Of a stretch of 46,083 nt of DNA, positions 8,245 to 16,092 are shown piece after piece. Position 1 is the stretch's first letter, and each line of letters starts with the position of its first letter. A model generated the notes under the pieces. It had not been told where the DNA came from, did no database searches, and saw only the letters and a program-made list of their open reading frames with translations. The translations under genes were made by a program, and so were the position numbers. This DNA is from an uncultured Veillonella sp. (lineage in GTDB: Bacteria > Bacillota > Negativicutes > Veillonellales > Veillonellaceae): the NCBI RefSeq assembly GCF_900545795.1, contig NZ_URAR01000015.1:1-46083 (forward strand), written 5' to 3'.

Positions 8245-8970
8245 ATGGAACGGCCGTATATTGTATGTCATATGATGACATCATTGGATGGAAAAATCAT
8301 GGGGAATTTTTTTGAAACGCCTGAGGCAACTAAAGCAGGTGAGGTATTTGACAATATAATCTTTGGAGAGACGCCCTATTACGAGGTTGATGCTTGGATG
8401 TGTGGTCGTGTTACAACGGATGATAATTTTACCTTTTATAAGAAGCCCGATTTAGATGAACAGGCTCCACCTGTTCCAGCTGGTGATTTTGTAGTGCCTA
8501 AAAAAGAGAGATTTTTCTATGTCAATGTAGATGGCTCAGGCAAGCTCGGTTGGACTGAAAATACAATTGAATATGCTGGAGCAAGAGCACAAGTGCTTGA
8601 GATTCTTACAGGAAAGGCAAGTAATGCGTATAAAGCCTTTTTGAGAAAACTCAATATTCCTTATATTATTGCCGGTGAAATAGATTTGGATGCAGTCTTA
8701 GCTATGAAGAAACTTAAGGACTTATTTGGAATTGAACGCCTTATGCTAGGTGGAGGCGGCATTATTAACTGGACCTTCTTACAAGCGGGACTTTGTGATG
8801 AAGTTAGCCTTATTATTACGGCCGCTGCTGATGGCTCTATGAAGACTCCGTCCTTATTTGATGCACCAGAAGGCCTTGCTACAGATGAGCCTAAGCGATT
8901 TGAGTTGATTGATGTTGCTGTTAAGGCTGGCGGATCATTGTGGGCACGTTATAAGGTCGTTAATGAGTAG
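8245..8970 (+). CDS. RibD C-terminal/dihydrofolate-reductase-fold protein
   Basis: 241 residues from the ATG at 8245, placed 9 bases after AAGGG; the ATG at 8236 abuts that site and is unlikely. The start PYIVCHMMTSLDGKIMG is the typical first strand and loop of the RibD-C/DHFR-like NADPH-binding fold. The later segment IERLMLGGGGIINWTFLQAG is the characteristic glycine-rich turn with the L/D-containing strand after it. Family members reduce pteridine- or pyrimidine-like substrates. No riboflavin genes are nearby and no deaminase domain is attached, so the substrate is unknown. Confidence 0.8.
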   Translation: MERPYIVCHMMTSLDGKIMGNFFETPEATKAGEVFDNIIFGETPYYEVDAWMCGRVTTDDNFTFYKKPDLDEQAPPVPAGDFVVPKKERFFYVNVDGSGKLGWTENTIEYAGARAQVLEILTGKASNAYKAFLRKLNIPYIIAGEIDLDAVLAMKKLKDLFGIERLMLGGGGIINWTFLQAGLCDEVSLIITAAADGSMKTPSLFDAPEGLATDEPKRFELIDVAVKAGGSLWARYKVVNE

Positions 8971-9071
8971 TAGCTAATAAGCTTCCGAATGGTATATAAT
9001 AGCTGTACATATAGAAATACGTTTGAATTACTAGTTGTTGGCGGTTAAATGTGGTGTAGGAGGCGAATTAC

Positions 9072-9602
9072 ATGGCGCATCAGGTTTTAGTTGTTGTAGA
9101 TATGCAAAATGATTTTATTACAGGTTCACTTGGTTCGCCCACAGCGGAGGCAATTGTGAGCCAAGTGGCAGATAAAATCCGCAATTTTGAAGGTCTTATT
9201 TTTTATACTTTAGATACACATGATGAAGGATATTTAGAGTCTCAAGAAGGCAAAAATTTACCAGTGTCTCATTGCGTGGAAGGGACTCCTGGCTGGGAAC
9301 TAGCATCTCAGATTGTTGAGGCTAAGCCAATTCAGGCTGAATATGTGTATTGTAAAGGTCAATTTGGCTCAGTTGAGTTAGCTGAAGATTTGCGTGATCT
9401 TCATGATATGGAAGGTATTGACTCCATAGAACTAGTGGGCTTATGTACCGATATTTGTGTAGTATCGAATGCCATGCTCTTGAAAGCCTTTTTGCCAGAA
9501 GTGCCAGTTATAGTAGATGCTTCTTGTTGTGCTGGCGTATCTACAGAGACTCATGAGGCCGCATTGACAACAATGAAGACTTGTCAAATTATAGTTAAAT
9601 AA
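9072..9602 (+). CDS. Isochorismatase-family cysteine hydrolase (nicotinamidase-like)
   Basis: 176 residues. The family triad is visible: D10 in VVVDMQNDF, K95 in YCKGQFGS and C129 in GLCTDICVVSNA. The cis-peptide region and the CTDICV form are closest to nicotinamidase/pyrazinamidase-type amidohydrolases and related cysteine hydrolases. Metal-site histidines typical of PncA (DxHxxxH) are only partly present: DTHDEGYLESQEG has DTH but the following histidine is missing. I therefore do not assign nicotinamidase activity. It is a stand-alone gene with RBS TAGGAGGCG and a terminator after it. Confidence 0.82.
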   Translation: MAHQVLVVVDMQNDFITGSLGSPTAEAIVSQVADKIRNFEGLIFYTLDTHDEGYLESQEGKNLPVSHCVEGTPGWELASQIVEAKPIQAEYVYCKGQFGSVELAEDLRDLHDMEGIDSIELVGLCTDICVVSNAMLLKAFLPEVPVIVDASCCAGVSTETHEAALTTMKTCQIIVK

Positions 9603-9739
9603 ATAATAGGAATATATATATATTGAAGGTTAAAGACGAATCGAATAGATTCAGAATATAAAAACTCTATGGTGTAGGAATATAAATGTATATATTTATA
9701 TAGAGTAATATATTGGAGTATATAAAGTAATGAAGTAAA

Positions 9740-9768
9740 GGGCAGCCCTAAAGGGGGCTGCTTTTTTC
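9740..9768 (+). terminator. Intrinsic terminator
   Basis: GGCAGCCC, loop TAAAG, GGGGCTGC and a six-T run. It ends the isochorismatase-family transcript. The rest of the 9603-9800 gap is AT-rich and shows nothing else. Confidence 0.85.
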
Positions 9769-9806
9769 TTTTGATAAATAAAAAACTCGGTTTAAAAATT
9801 TTTTTA

Positions 9807-9891
9807 TAGTCCTAAATCATACCTCTTTACATTAGTCCGATTTTGTACTATAATAGATTCTGTTAGAAATTCATAGTACGAATTAGGACTA
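9807..9891 (+). promoter_or_regulatory. marR promoter with flanking inverted repeats
   Basis: The promoter is TTTACA (9826-9831), 17 bp, TATAAT (9849-9854). It lies between a perfect inverted pair, TAGTCCTAA (9807-9815) and TTAGGACTA (9883-9891). A third half-site TAGTCC at 9833-9838 lies in the spacer. A second pair is GTACTAT (9845-9851) and ATAGTAC (9873-9879). This is a plausible autoregulatory operator for the MarR protein. Confidence 0.65.
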
Positions 9892-9906
9892 AATGGGAGG
9901 TCGCTT

Positions 9907-10353
9907 ATGAAAAGTTTATATCATGAGCAAGTGTTAGCTATAGGTAGTTATTTTGGGCAATTAAATGAGTTATATAGTCAATGGGCAAAGCGCCATGGTT
10001 TGACCTACAATAAGGTGGCTATTTTTTATACATTACATCATCAAGAATGGGGCACACAGAGTCAAGTGTGTCGCGAGTGGGGGATTTCAAAACAAACCTT
10101 ATCGACCATTTGTAAAGAAATGGAACGCGAAGGGTATATTAGTTATGATGTGCCTCATGCAGATAAGCGTGAGAAACTAATGCGTCTTACAGCTAAAGGG
10201 CGCGATGTTATTGGCCCACATATGGAAGAGTTAGAGACCATAGAGAATAATTCATTAGATGCCATTGGCAATAATCGTATTGAATCTATGTTAGATACTA
10301 TGCATCGATTTTTAGTGCATTTCTCTGAAGAAAGTGCGAAGTTTGAAAATTAA
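9907..10353 (+). CDS. MarR-family transcriptional regulator
   Basis: 148 residues with the MarR winged-helix layout: a dimerisation helix at about 1-30, and a recognition region at about 55-80 (QSQVCREWGISKQTLSTICKEMEREGYI). The wing carries the family's D-x-R signature in DKREKLMRLTAKG at about 92-104. GGGAGG precedes the ATG. It lies upstream of an SMR efflux gene on the same strand, with a 166-bp AT-rich gap. I infer that it represses itself and possibly the pump. The ligand is unknown. Confidence 0.9.
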   Translation: MKSLYHEQVLAIGSYFGQLNELYSQWAKRHGLTYNKVAIFYTLHHQEWGTQSQVCREWGISKQTLSTICKEMEREGYISYDVPHADKREKLMRLTAKGRDVIGPHMEELETIENNSLDAIGNNRIESMLDTMHRFLVHFSEESAKFEN

Positions 10354-10519
10354 TCAGTACAGATTGAAAATTGAGCATAAATTGTAAATTACTATATTAC
10401 GTATTTACAATAAAATCAAATATAAAAAATTCAGTACTAAAGATAAATACTCAATATTAACGATTAAAATTTAATTATATAAGAATAAAGTAAAAAGAAA
10501 CAAGTGTATGGAGGATATG

Positions 10520-10849
10520 ATGTTAACAGGTTATATATTATTGGCGATTGCCATTGCAGTAGAGATTTTCTCTACATCTATGTTGAAATTATCAGCAGGT
10601 TTTACTCGTTTAGTGCCTAGTATTGTTTTTGTAGTAGGTATGAGTTTATCTTTCTTCGCCATGGGCCGTGCATTATTGTCCTTGCCGCTTAGTATTGCCT
10701 ATGCAGTTTGGGCAGGGGTGGGGACAGCGCTTACAGCATTGCTTGGTGTTATCCTTTGGAAAGAAGAATTATCCATGACGGCTGTAGCTGGCATTGGTTT
10801 AATTGTAGTAGGCGTAGTTCTTTTAAATTTAAAAGGCCCTGCACACTAA
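10520..10849 (+). CDS. Small multidrug resistance (SMR/EmrE-type) efflux protein
   Basis: 109 residues from the ATG at 10520, chosen because GGAGG (10510-10514) lies 5 bases upstream; the ATG at 10508 overlaps that site. It has four transmembrane helices. The essential membrane glutamate is in AVEIFSTSMLKLSAGFTRL, matching EmrE's AEVIGTTLMKFSEGFTRL. The later AYAVWAGVGTALTALLG matches the conserved AYAxWxGxG motif of helix 3. It functions as a dual-topology dimer exporting cationic drugs or guanidinium-like compounds by proton antiport. Only one SMR gene is present, so a homodimer is expected. The MarR gene upstream is the likely regulator. Confidence 0.9.
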   Translation: MLTGYILLAIAIAVEIFSTSMLKLSAGFTRLVPSIVFVVGMSLSFFAMGRALLSLPLSIAYAVWAGVGTALTALLGVILWKEELSMTAVAGIGLIVVGVVLLNLKGPAH

Positions 10850-10896
10850 TTTATTTTGACAAGTAAATACCTAACAAAAGAATAATCAATAATATT

Positions 10897-10997
10897 AAAG
10901 AGTATCATCTATGAATACCTAAGATTGGGAGTTAGATCATATATAACGACTTGTATATGACCGCTCTAAGTTGAGGTAATAGATGATACTCTTTTTT
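10897..10997 (+). terminator. Long compound hairpin terminator after the SMR gene
   Basis: AAAGAGTATCATCTAT (10897-10912) pairs perfectly with 10979-10994, followed by T-run. The 66-nt interior folds further (TACCT/AGGTA, TCATATA/TATATGA). Same two-part design as the hairpins at 5632, 17398, 25975 and 41126. Confidence 0.75.
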
Positions 10998-11153
10998 CAT
11001 GTTAACAGGTGTTTGCCTGTTGATGAACTAAAAATAACAGTTAGACGGACAAAGTAAACATATCCTATGATTAAGCTAGAAAAGTTTATAGTTTTATATT
11101 TTTAGAGGTTGAATATAAGACTTTTAACATGTGTCCCAAAGGGGGTAAAGCTG

Positions 11154-12152
11154 ATGACTAAAAAAGAGTTAGTTAAAGCGGCCATACAAGGCGAGCAATT
11201 GAAGACCATTCCATATGCTATATGGAGTCATATGCCTGATGTTGACCGTGATGTGCCGGCTATTGTTCAACGTACCTATGATTTTTACAAAGCCTATGAT
11301 GTAGATATCATAAAAACTATGAATAATGGTATGTACAGTGTGGAAGATTTTGGTTGTGAAATTGATTTTTCCGAAGTAGCTAAAGGTGGCGTAGCAAAGG
11401 TTGTGAGCACGCCAATTAAGAGCGGTGAAGATTGGCTTAAGGTAAAAGAAGTATCAATTGAACAAGGGGCTTTAAAGCGTGAGTTAACGTATTTAAGTGA
11501 ACTGTTAGCAAAATTAGACGGTGAAGAAGTACCAGTCGTATTTACTGTATTTAGCCCTGTAACTACAGCTAATAAACTTTGTGGAGGCAAATTATTAGAC
11601 TATGTAGAGCAAGGGTATAAGGCTGAAATTCACGAAGCTTTAAAAGAAATTACAAAAACAACTGTGAAATTAGTTGAAAAGGCTATCGAGCTAGGGGCGG
11701 ATGGTATTTTCTTGGCTTCCCAAATGTGTTCCTATCAAATTTGTAAAGAAGAATGCTATCAAGAGTTTGGGGCACCTTATGATATAGACGTTATAAAAGC
11801 GTCTAAAGGATGGTGTAATATCTTACATTCTCATGGCACTAATATTATGTTCGACCTACTTAAAGAATATCCAGTGCAAATTTTTAACTGGCATGCGTGG
11901 GAAACGTTACCATCTGTTGAAGAAGTGAGCTGCTTTGTAGGTAAAGCACTTATGGGTGGTATTGATCGTATGGATATTACTAATGGTAATAAAAATGAAG
12001 TACGCCATCAAATTTATGAAACTATAAAACAAACTAAAGGGCGTCATTTAATCTTAGCGCCTGGCTGTGTTATTAGACATCCTTTAAATGAAGAAATGCT
12101 ATCCTTTGTCAAAAAAGTAAAGGATGAAGTTGAAAAAATACTATTGGCGTAA
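11154..12152 (+). CDS. Uroporphyrinogen-decarboxylase-family protein (MtaA/CmuA-like, not HemE)
   Basis: 332 residues from the ATG at 11154, with GGGGG about 8 bases upstream; an in-frame TTG at 11109 lacks a site. It has the UroD-type TIM barrel pattern with FNWHAWETLPSVEEV and GKALMGGIDRMDI. It lacks the N-terminal arginine motif of true HemE (PVWxMRQAGR), so haem synthesis is unlikely. Related proteins are corrinoid or thiol methyltransferases such as MtaA, with a zinc site HxC...C. Here the positions read HSHG and APGC, a variant HxH...C site. It is followed by a creatinase-like gene on the same strand. Substrate unknown. Confidence 0.8.
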   Translation: MTKKELVKAAIQGEQLKTIPYAIWSHMPDVDRDVPAIVQRTYDFYKAYDVDIIKTMNNGMYSVEDFGCEIDFSEVAKGGVAKVVSTPIKSGEDWLKVKEVSIEQGALKRELTYLSELLAKLDGEEVPVVFTVFSPVTTANKLCGGKLLDYVEQGYKAEIHEALKEITKTTVKLVEKAIELGADGIFLASQMCSYQICKEECYQEFGAPYDIDVIKASKGWCNILHSHGTNIMFDLLKEYPVQIFNWHAWETLPSVEEVSCFVGKALMGGIDRMDITNGNKNEVRHQIYETIKQTKGRHLILAPGCVIRHPLNEEMLSFVKKVKDEVEKILLA

Positions 12153-12220
12153 CACTCTTGAAAAGGTACAATAATTAATGAAGAAGGAAAGACTATAAAT
12201 AATATATTTCAGTGATCCAC

Positions 12221-12236
12221 ATCATTCTGGAATGAT
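12221..12236. promoter_or_regulatory. Inverted repeat upstream of the creatinase-like gene
   Basis: ATCATTC, TG, GAATGAT: two 7-bp arms 55 bp before the downstream ATG. Operator-like, but no promoter can be fixed around it. Confidence 0.35.
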
Positions 12237-12290
12237 ATAAAAGTAGTAGTGTTTTACTTATTAACATTGTTATCTTAAGGAGCTTTGAGA

Positions 12291-13472
12291 ATGAATAAAC
12301 AGGGGTATTTTAAAGAGAGAATTAAGCATTTTAGCCAATTGATGGAGGCTAAAAATGTAGATGTAACTATAGTGATAAAACCAGAGCATGTTATGTATTA
12401 TAGCGGCTTTAATCCTATTATTAATTCTCATCCTGTTTTTTTCGTTATAACTAAGGAGGCCGAGTCTTTTTTACTAGTGCCTGCCTTACGCAAAGCACAT
12501 GCACAAAAAGAAGCCGCCATTGATGATATTAAGGCCTATGGCATGTGGGGACGAGTTGAGTCCTTAGGAGCCATCCCTTTTGAGGTCCTTCGACAATTAT
12601 TTACAGCCAAACAGTTGCGAATAGGTATTGAATCAACTTATATGACAGTGGATTTCTTTAATGACCTACAAACGGCATTTAAGAGTGCTACATTAGTGTC
12701 CATTAGTGAACTTATTGAGTCGCAAAAGATTATTAAAGATGCGTATGAAATTGAACTCATTCGCAAAGCGTCACAAATTGTAGACTGTGGGACGATGGCT
12801 ATTATTGAAGAGTTACAAGCAGGCAAGAGTGAAATGGAAGCTTGTACAGAAGCACAATATGCCATGCGCATGCTGTGGCAGCAAAAGTTTAGCGCGCATG
12901 AAACTTGTGGTTATGGCACAGCTGATGGGGGCATGATTGATAGTCTTTTTGCTTGGTGCTTATCTAATGAGCGCATTGCGTATGGCTGTGATACAGCTAA
13001 AAATTACTATGTGAAATCTGGGGATATTACACTTCCCATGACTTGGGCTAAACTCGATGGATATCATGCAGAAAATGAACGGACTCTGTTGGTAGGGGCG
13101 GTGGACTCCTTGAAAGAAACAGCCTATACAGCTATGTTAGAAGCGCGCGAAGCTGTATTTAAGATTTTGCAACCTAAGGTGAGTTGTGGACAGCTATATG
13201 ATGTGGCTGCTCATTGTTTTAGCGAAGCTGGCTTCGGTCATATTTTGCCAGGGCGCATAGGGCATGGCATTGGTGCTTCCGCTCATGAACACCTTTCGCT
13301 TAATCGGGGCAATGAGGACATATTAAAACCTGGCATGGTAATTAGTATTGAGCCAGGTTTAATGGATCCATCTTGGGGTGGTGTGAGACATTCTGATACG
13401 GTCTTAATCACGGAGACGGGCTATGAAGTTTTAACAAAATCTCCTGCAGGTGAGCTTAGATTAACTATCTAG
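12291..13472 (+). CDS. Creatinase-like M24-fold protein with altered metal ligands
   Basis: 393 residues from the ATG at 12291 (AAGGAG 8 bases upstream). An N-terminal creatinase domain (about 1-140) precedes a C-terminal pita-bread domain (about 150-393). Aligned by motif to M24 peptidases, the five metal ligands D, D, H, E, E read M250, E261, H325, E354 and S368. The GYHAENERT segment resembles GYYTALERT of creatinase, which works without metal, more than GYxSDxTRT of prolidases. I therefore favour a creatinase- or ectoine-hydrolase-like C-N hydrolase over a metallopeptidase. It ends only 13 bp from the convergent lysR stop codon. Substrate unknown. Confidence 0.8.
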   Translation: MNKQGYFKERIKHFSQLMEAKNVDVTIVIKPEHVMYYSGFNPIINSHPVFFVITKEAESFLLVPALRKAHAQKEAAIDDIKAYGMWGRVESLGAIPFEVLRQLFTAKQLRIGIESTYMTVDFFNDLQTAFKSATLVSISELIESQKIIKDAYEIELIRKASQIVDCGTMAIIEELQAGKSEMEACTEAQYAMRMLWQQKFSAHETCGYGTADGGMIDSLFAWCLSNERIAYGCDTAKNYYVKSGDITLPMTWAKLDGYHAENERTLLVGAVDSLKETAYTAMLEAREAVFKILQPKVSCGQLYDVAAHCFSEAGFGHILPGRIGHGIGASAHEHLSLNRGNEDILKPGMVISIEPGLMDPSWGGVRHSDTVLITETGYEVLTKSPAGELRLTI

Positions 13473-13485
13473 TTAGAATTCTAAT

Positions 13486-14433
13486 TTAATAAATTATGGA
13501 AGGTACACCATTGCTCAGGGATTGTTTGGTAATTTTTATGAATGCATTAATCGCTTCATTTTGGTGCAATGTAGATTGGTAGTTGATGGCGATTTGTTGG
13601 GGTTCATGATGTGGTAATGGAATTACAACATGTTTATCCCAAAATGGATAGGCGCTGCAACTAATCAAGGTTTCTGGGCAGAACATAAAACCCATGCCAA
13701 AATGACACATGGCCATCATTGTCCCTACATTACGTAAAGTTAGAGCTATATTAGGCTTAATCTTATGAGCGGTTAAGAATTTTGCATTAAACTGTCCGAT
13801 CGATGTATTGTCTGTCATGGTGATAAAAGGGCAAGTTTTGATGATATCAAATATAAAGTCTATATCATTTTTATGATTAGTAATATAACCTCTATTAGGA
13901 TAATGAGCTTCTAAAATCTTTTTAGCTATAACTAGATGAATGGGATCTTTATATAAAGGAATGGTTTTAATATTAGCTTGGTTTGTGATTTCATAACCTA
14001 TGGAGAGCTCCACCTTACCTTTTAATAATGCTTCATTTACTTCTGGCGTAGTGCCTTCAAATAAAGTCACTTTTGTCAGTGGATAGCGGCGTTGGAACTC
14101 AGCAATGATAGGGGGCAATAAATATTGACCTCGTGCATAGGTTGTACCAATGGTAATAGATGCAGGCACCATAGTCTTTAGAGTCCAGATGGCATCTTCA
14201 AGATTTTGTTGCTTTTCAAGAATATCTTGGGCATAACTTTTTAAGAGTATACCGGCAGGTGTAATTTTAAGTGGAGGACCATACTCAAAAAGGGAAATGC
14301 CTAAATCATTTTCAATCTTTTTGATATGTCCGCTCAGTGATTGTTGTGTAATGTGAAGCTTTTTAGCCGCATTGTTGAAGTTTAATTCATTAGTGAGGAC
14401 AAGAAAGTATTTTAAGTTTAAGAAGCTAATCAA
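13486..14433 (-). CDS. LysR-family transcriptional regulator
   Basis: 315 residues. The N-terminal winged helix is clear: FLNLKYFLVLTNELNFNNAA and KKLHITQQSLSGHIKKIE within residues 4-45. The substrate-binding domain occupies about 90-300. The start is a TTG at 14433, with GGAGG 7 bases upstream on the minus strand; no ATG is placed better. It is divergent from dcuC, and the gap contains a 32-bp perfect palindrome, the expected position of a LysR operator. It likely controls dcuC-cyuA and possibly itself. A convergent arrangement with the creatinase-like gene leaves no room for a terminator between them. Confidence 0.92.
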   Translation of the reverse strand: MISFLNLKYFLVLTNELNFNNAAKKLHITQQSLSGHIKKIENDLGISLFEYGPPLKITPAGILLKSYAQDILEKQQNLEDAIWTLKTMVPASITIGTTYARGQYLLPPIIAEFQRRYPLTKVTLFEGTTPEVNEALLKGKVELSIGYEITNQANIKTIPLYKDPIHLVIAKKILEAHYPNRGYITNHKNDIDFIFDIIKTCPFITMTDNTSIGQFNAKFLTAHKIKPNIALTLRNVGTMMAMCHFGMGFMFCPETLISCSAYPFWDKHVVIPLPHHEPQQIAINYQSTLHQNEAINAFIKITKQSLSNGVPSIIY

Positions 14434-14488
14434 AAGGGCACCTCCTAAAGTCGGTTTTTAGATTAATTTTGGACATAGTTTTATCATC

Positions 14489-14520
14489 ATACTTATAGTA
14501 ATATATATTACTATAAGTAT
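14489..14520. promoter_or_regulatory. 32-bp perfect palindrome between lysR and dcuC
   Basis: ATACTTATAGTA (14489-14500), ATATATAT, TACTATAAGTAT (14509-14520): every base is matched. It is about 55 bp upstream of lysR and 60 bp upstream of dcuC, where LysR-type regulators bind. It contains -10-like TATAGT and TACTAT elements on both strands. Confidence 0.7.
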
Positions 14521-14581
14521 ATAAAAAACAAGGGTCTTTTTAAAGTTAGATCCATTTTAAAAATGCAAAGGAGGCATTTTT

Positions 14582-15961
14582 ATGAACATTCTGATAACTT
14601 TAATTGTCATGGTAGTGGTCGGCTTTGCTATCATAAAAAAAGTTAAGCCGCAGACTATTTTAGTAATGGGTGGTATATTTTTAATGGTTCTAGCCTTTTT
14701 AATGGGATATAAAACATCCTTTATTACAGGCAAGATGGTAAGCACAGGCTCGCCAATGTTTGATATGTTCGGCTATATTAAATATACCTTGGCATCTGAT
14801 ATTTCAACTATCGGTCTAAGTATTATGTGTGGTGCTGGTTTTGCGAAGTATATGGACCATATTGGGGCCAGTGCGCGACTTGTAAAGATATCATTACATC
14901 CGTTACAACGTATGAACTCGCCATATTTAATTAATGCTTTGGGTTTTGCTGTATGTATGCTTATGTCCTTGACGATTCAAAGTGCGTCTGCATTATCCAT
15001 GTTGACGATGGTAACGATTTATCCAATTATTACACGCCTTGGTGTAAGTAAGGTGGCGGCGACATCAGCTATTGCTACAGGTCATTTATTAGATTGTGGT
15101 CCAGCAGCAGCTACTAGCCAAGTAGTAGAACGTTTATCTCATTATGGGATTAATAAATTTTTCGTAGAACATCAATTGCCAGTTTATTTTATTGCCTTAG
15201 TAGCCGTAACTATTACTCATTTCTTCTGGCAAAAATACATGGATAAACGCGATGGTATCGTAGCTGGAGAAGAAGGCAGCATTGATCAAGATAAAATTAA
15301 AGGCGATGTGGCAACACCTCCAGGACCATGGATTTACGCTATTTTACCATGTGTACCATTAGCTCTTATTATTATTTATAGTGAATATGTGTATAAATCC
15401 ATTAAAATTGATATTATTGTGGCTATGTTAATTAGCTTTGCAGTGGCAATGATTTGCGAATTTATTCGCTATCGAGATTTCAAAAAAGTATCCAAGAGTA
15501 TTGAAGTGTTCTTTAAAGGCATGGGCAATATGTTTGCTGTAACCGTGTCCTTAATCGTAGCAGCTGAAGTATTTGCTTATGGTATTAAATCTATGAATTT
15601 CGTAAGTGATATCGTAGGTATTACTCAAACAGCTGGCTTTGGTTTGACTCCAATTACAATTGGTATGGGCGTATTAATCGCTTTAGTAAGTGCCGTAACT
15701 GGTTCTGGCGTAGCGGCTTTCGTATCCTTTGCTTCTTTGATTCCAAGTTTCGTAGAAGGCTTTGGCGGCAATATGATTGTTATTTTACAATTACTACAAA
15801 ATGTGGCCAGTCTATCTCGTCTTATCTCCCCGGTAGCAGCTGTCATCGTAATTGTAGCCGGTATCTCTGGCGTATCCCCAGTAGCTATTGTTAAACGTAA
15901 CTCTGTGCCAGTATTAGTAGGCTTTATTGTATCTACCATTAGTGTACTCGTTATGTTCTAA
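14582..15961 (+). CDS. dcuC: DcuC-family anaerobic C4-dicarboxylate transporter
   Basis: 459 residues, very close to E. coli DcuC in length and with 11-14 predicted transmembrane segments. Family-typical stretches are SADALSM-like SASALSMLTM near 140, GHLLDCGPAAATSQ near 170 and GSGVAAFVSFASLIPSF near 378. DcuC exports succinate, or exchanges fumarate, malate or aspartate, across the inner membrane during anaerobic growth. The RBS AAAGGAGG is strong. It is the first gene of a likely two-gene unit with cyuA (131-bp gap without a clear terminator). The LysR gene upstream probably regulates it. The true substrate may differ, because relatives carry other small acids. Confidence 0.85.
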   Translation: MNILITLIVMVVVGFAIIKKVKPQTILVMGGIFLMVLAFLMGYKTSFITGKMVSTGSPMFDMFGYIKYTLASDISTIGLSIMCGAGFAKYMDHIGASARLVKISLHPLQRMNSPYLINALGFAVCMLMSLTIQSASALSMLTMVTIYPIITRLGVSKVAATSAIATGHLLDCGPAAATSQVVERLSHYGINKFFVEHQLPVYFIALVAVTITHFFWQKYMDKRDGIVAGEEGSIDQDKIKGDVATPPGPWIYAILPCVPLALIIIYSEYVYKSIKIDIIVAMLISFAVAMICEFIRYRDFKKVSKSIEVFFKGMGNMFAVTVSLIVAAEVFAYGIKSMNFVSDIVGITQTAGFGLTPITIGMGVLIALVSAVTGSGVAAFVSFASLIPSFVEGFGGNMIVILQLLQNVASLSRLISPVAAVIVIVAGISGVSPVAIVKRNSVPVLVGFIVSTISVLVMF

Positions 15962-16092
15962 ATATAGATACTATAGTATTAATAGGTTATTTACTTTATA
16001 GGCTATAACATGATAGATTATACTATGCTATACATTTCAAGCTAATACAATTGTAAGAGGATTGATTCTGTGGTTTTAATTGGAGGTCTAGA

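Noticed and set aside
11154..12152. Annotation as HemE (uroporphyrinogen decarboxylase)
   Set aside because: The N-terminal arginine motif needed for porphyrin binding is missing and no haem genes are nearby.
12291..13472. Annotation as a standard Xaa-Pro aminopeptidase
   Set aside because: Three of the five metal-ligand positions are substituted by residues that do not fit the dinuclear site.
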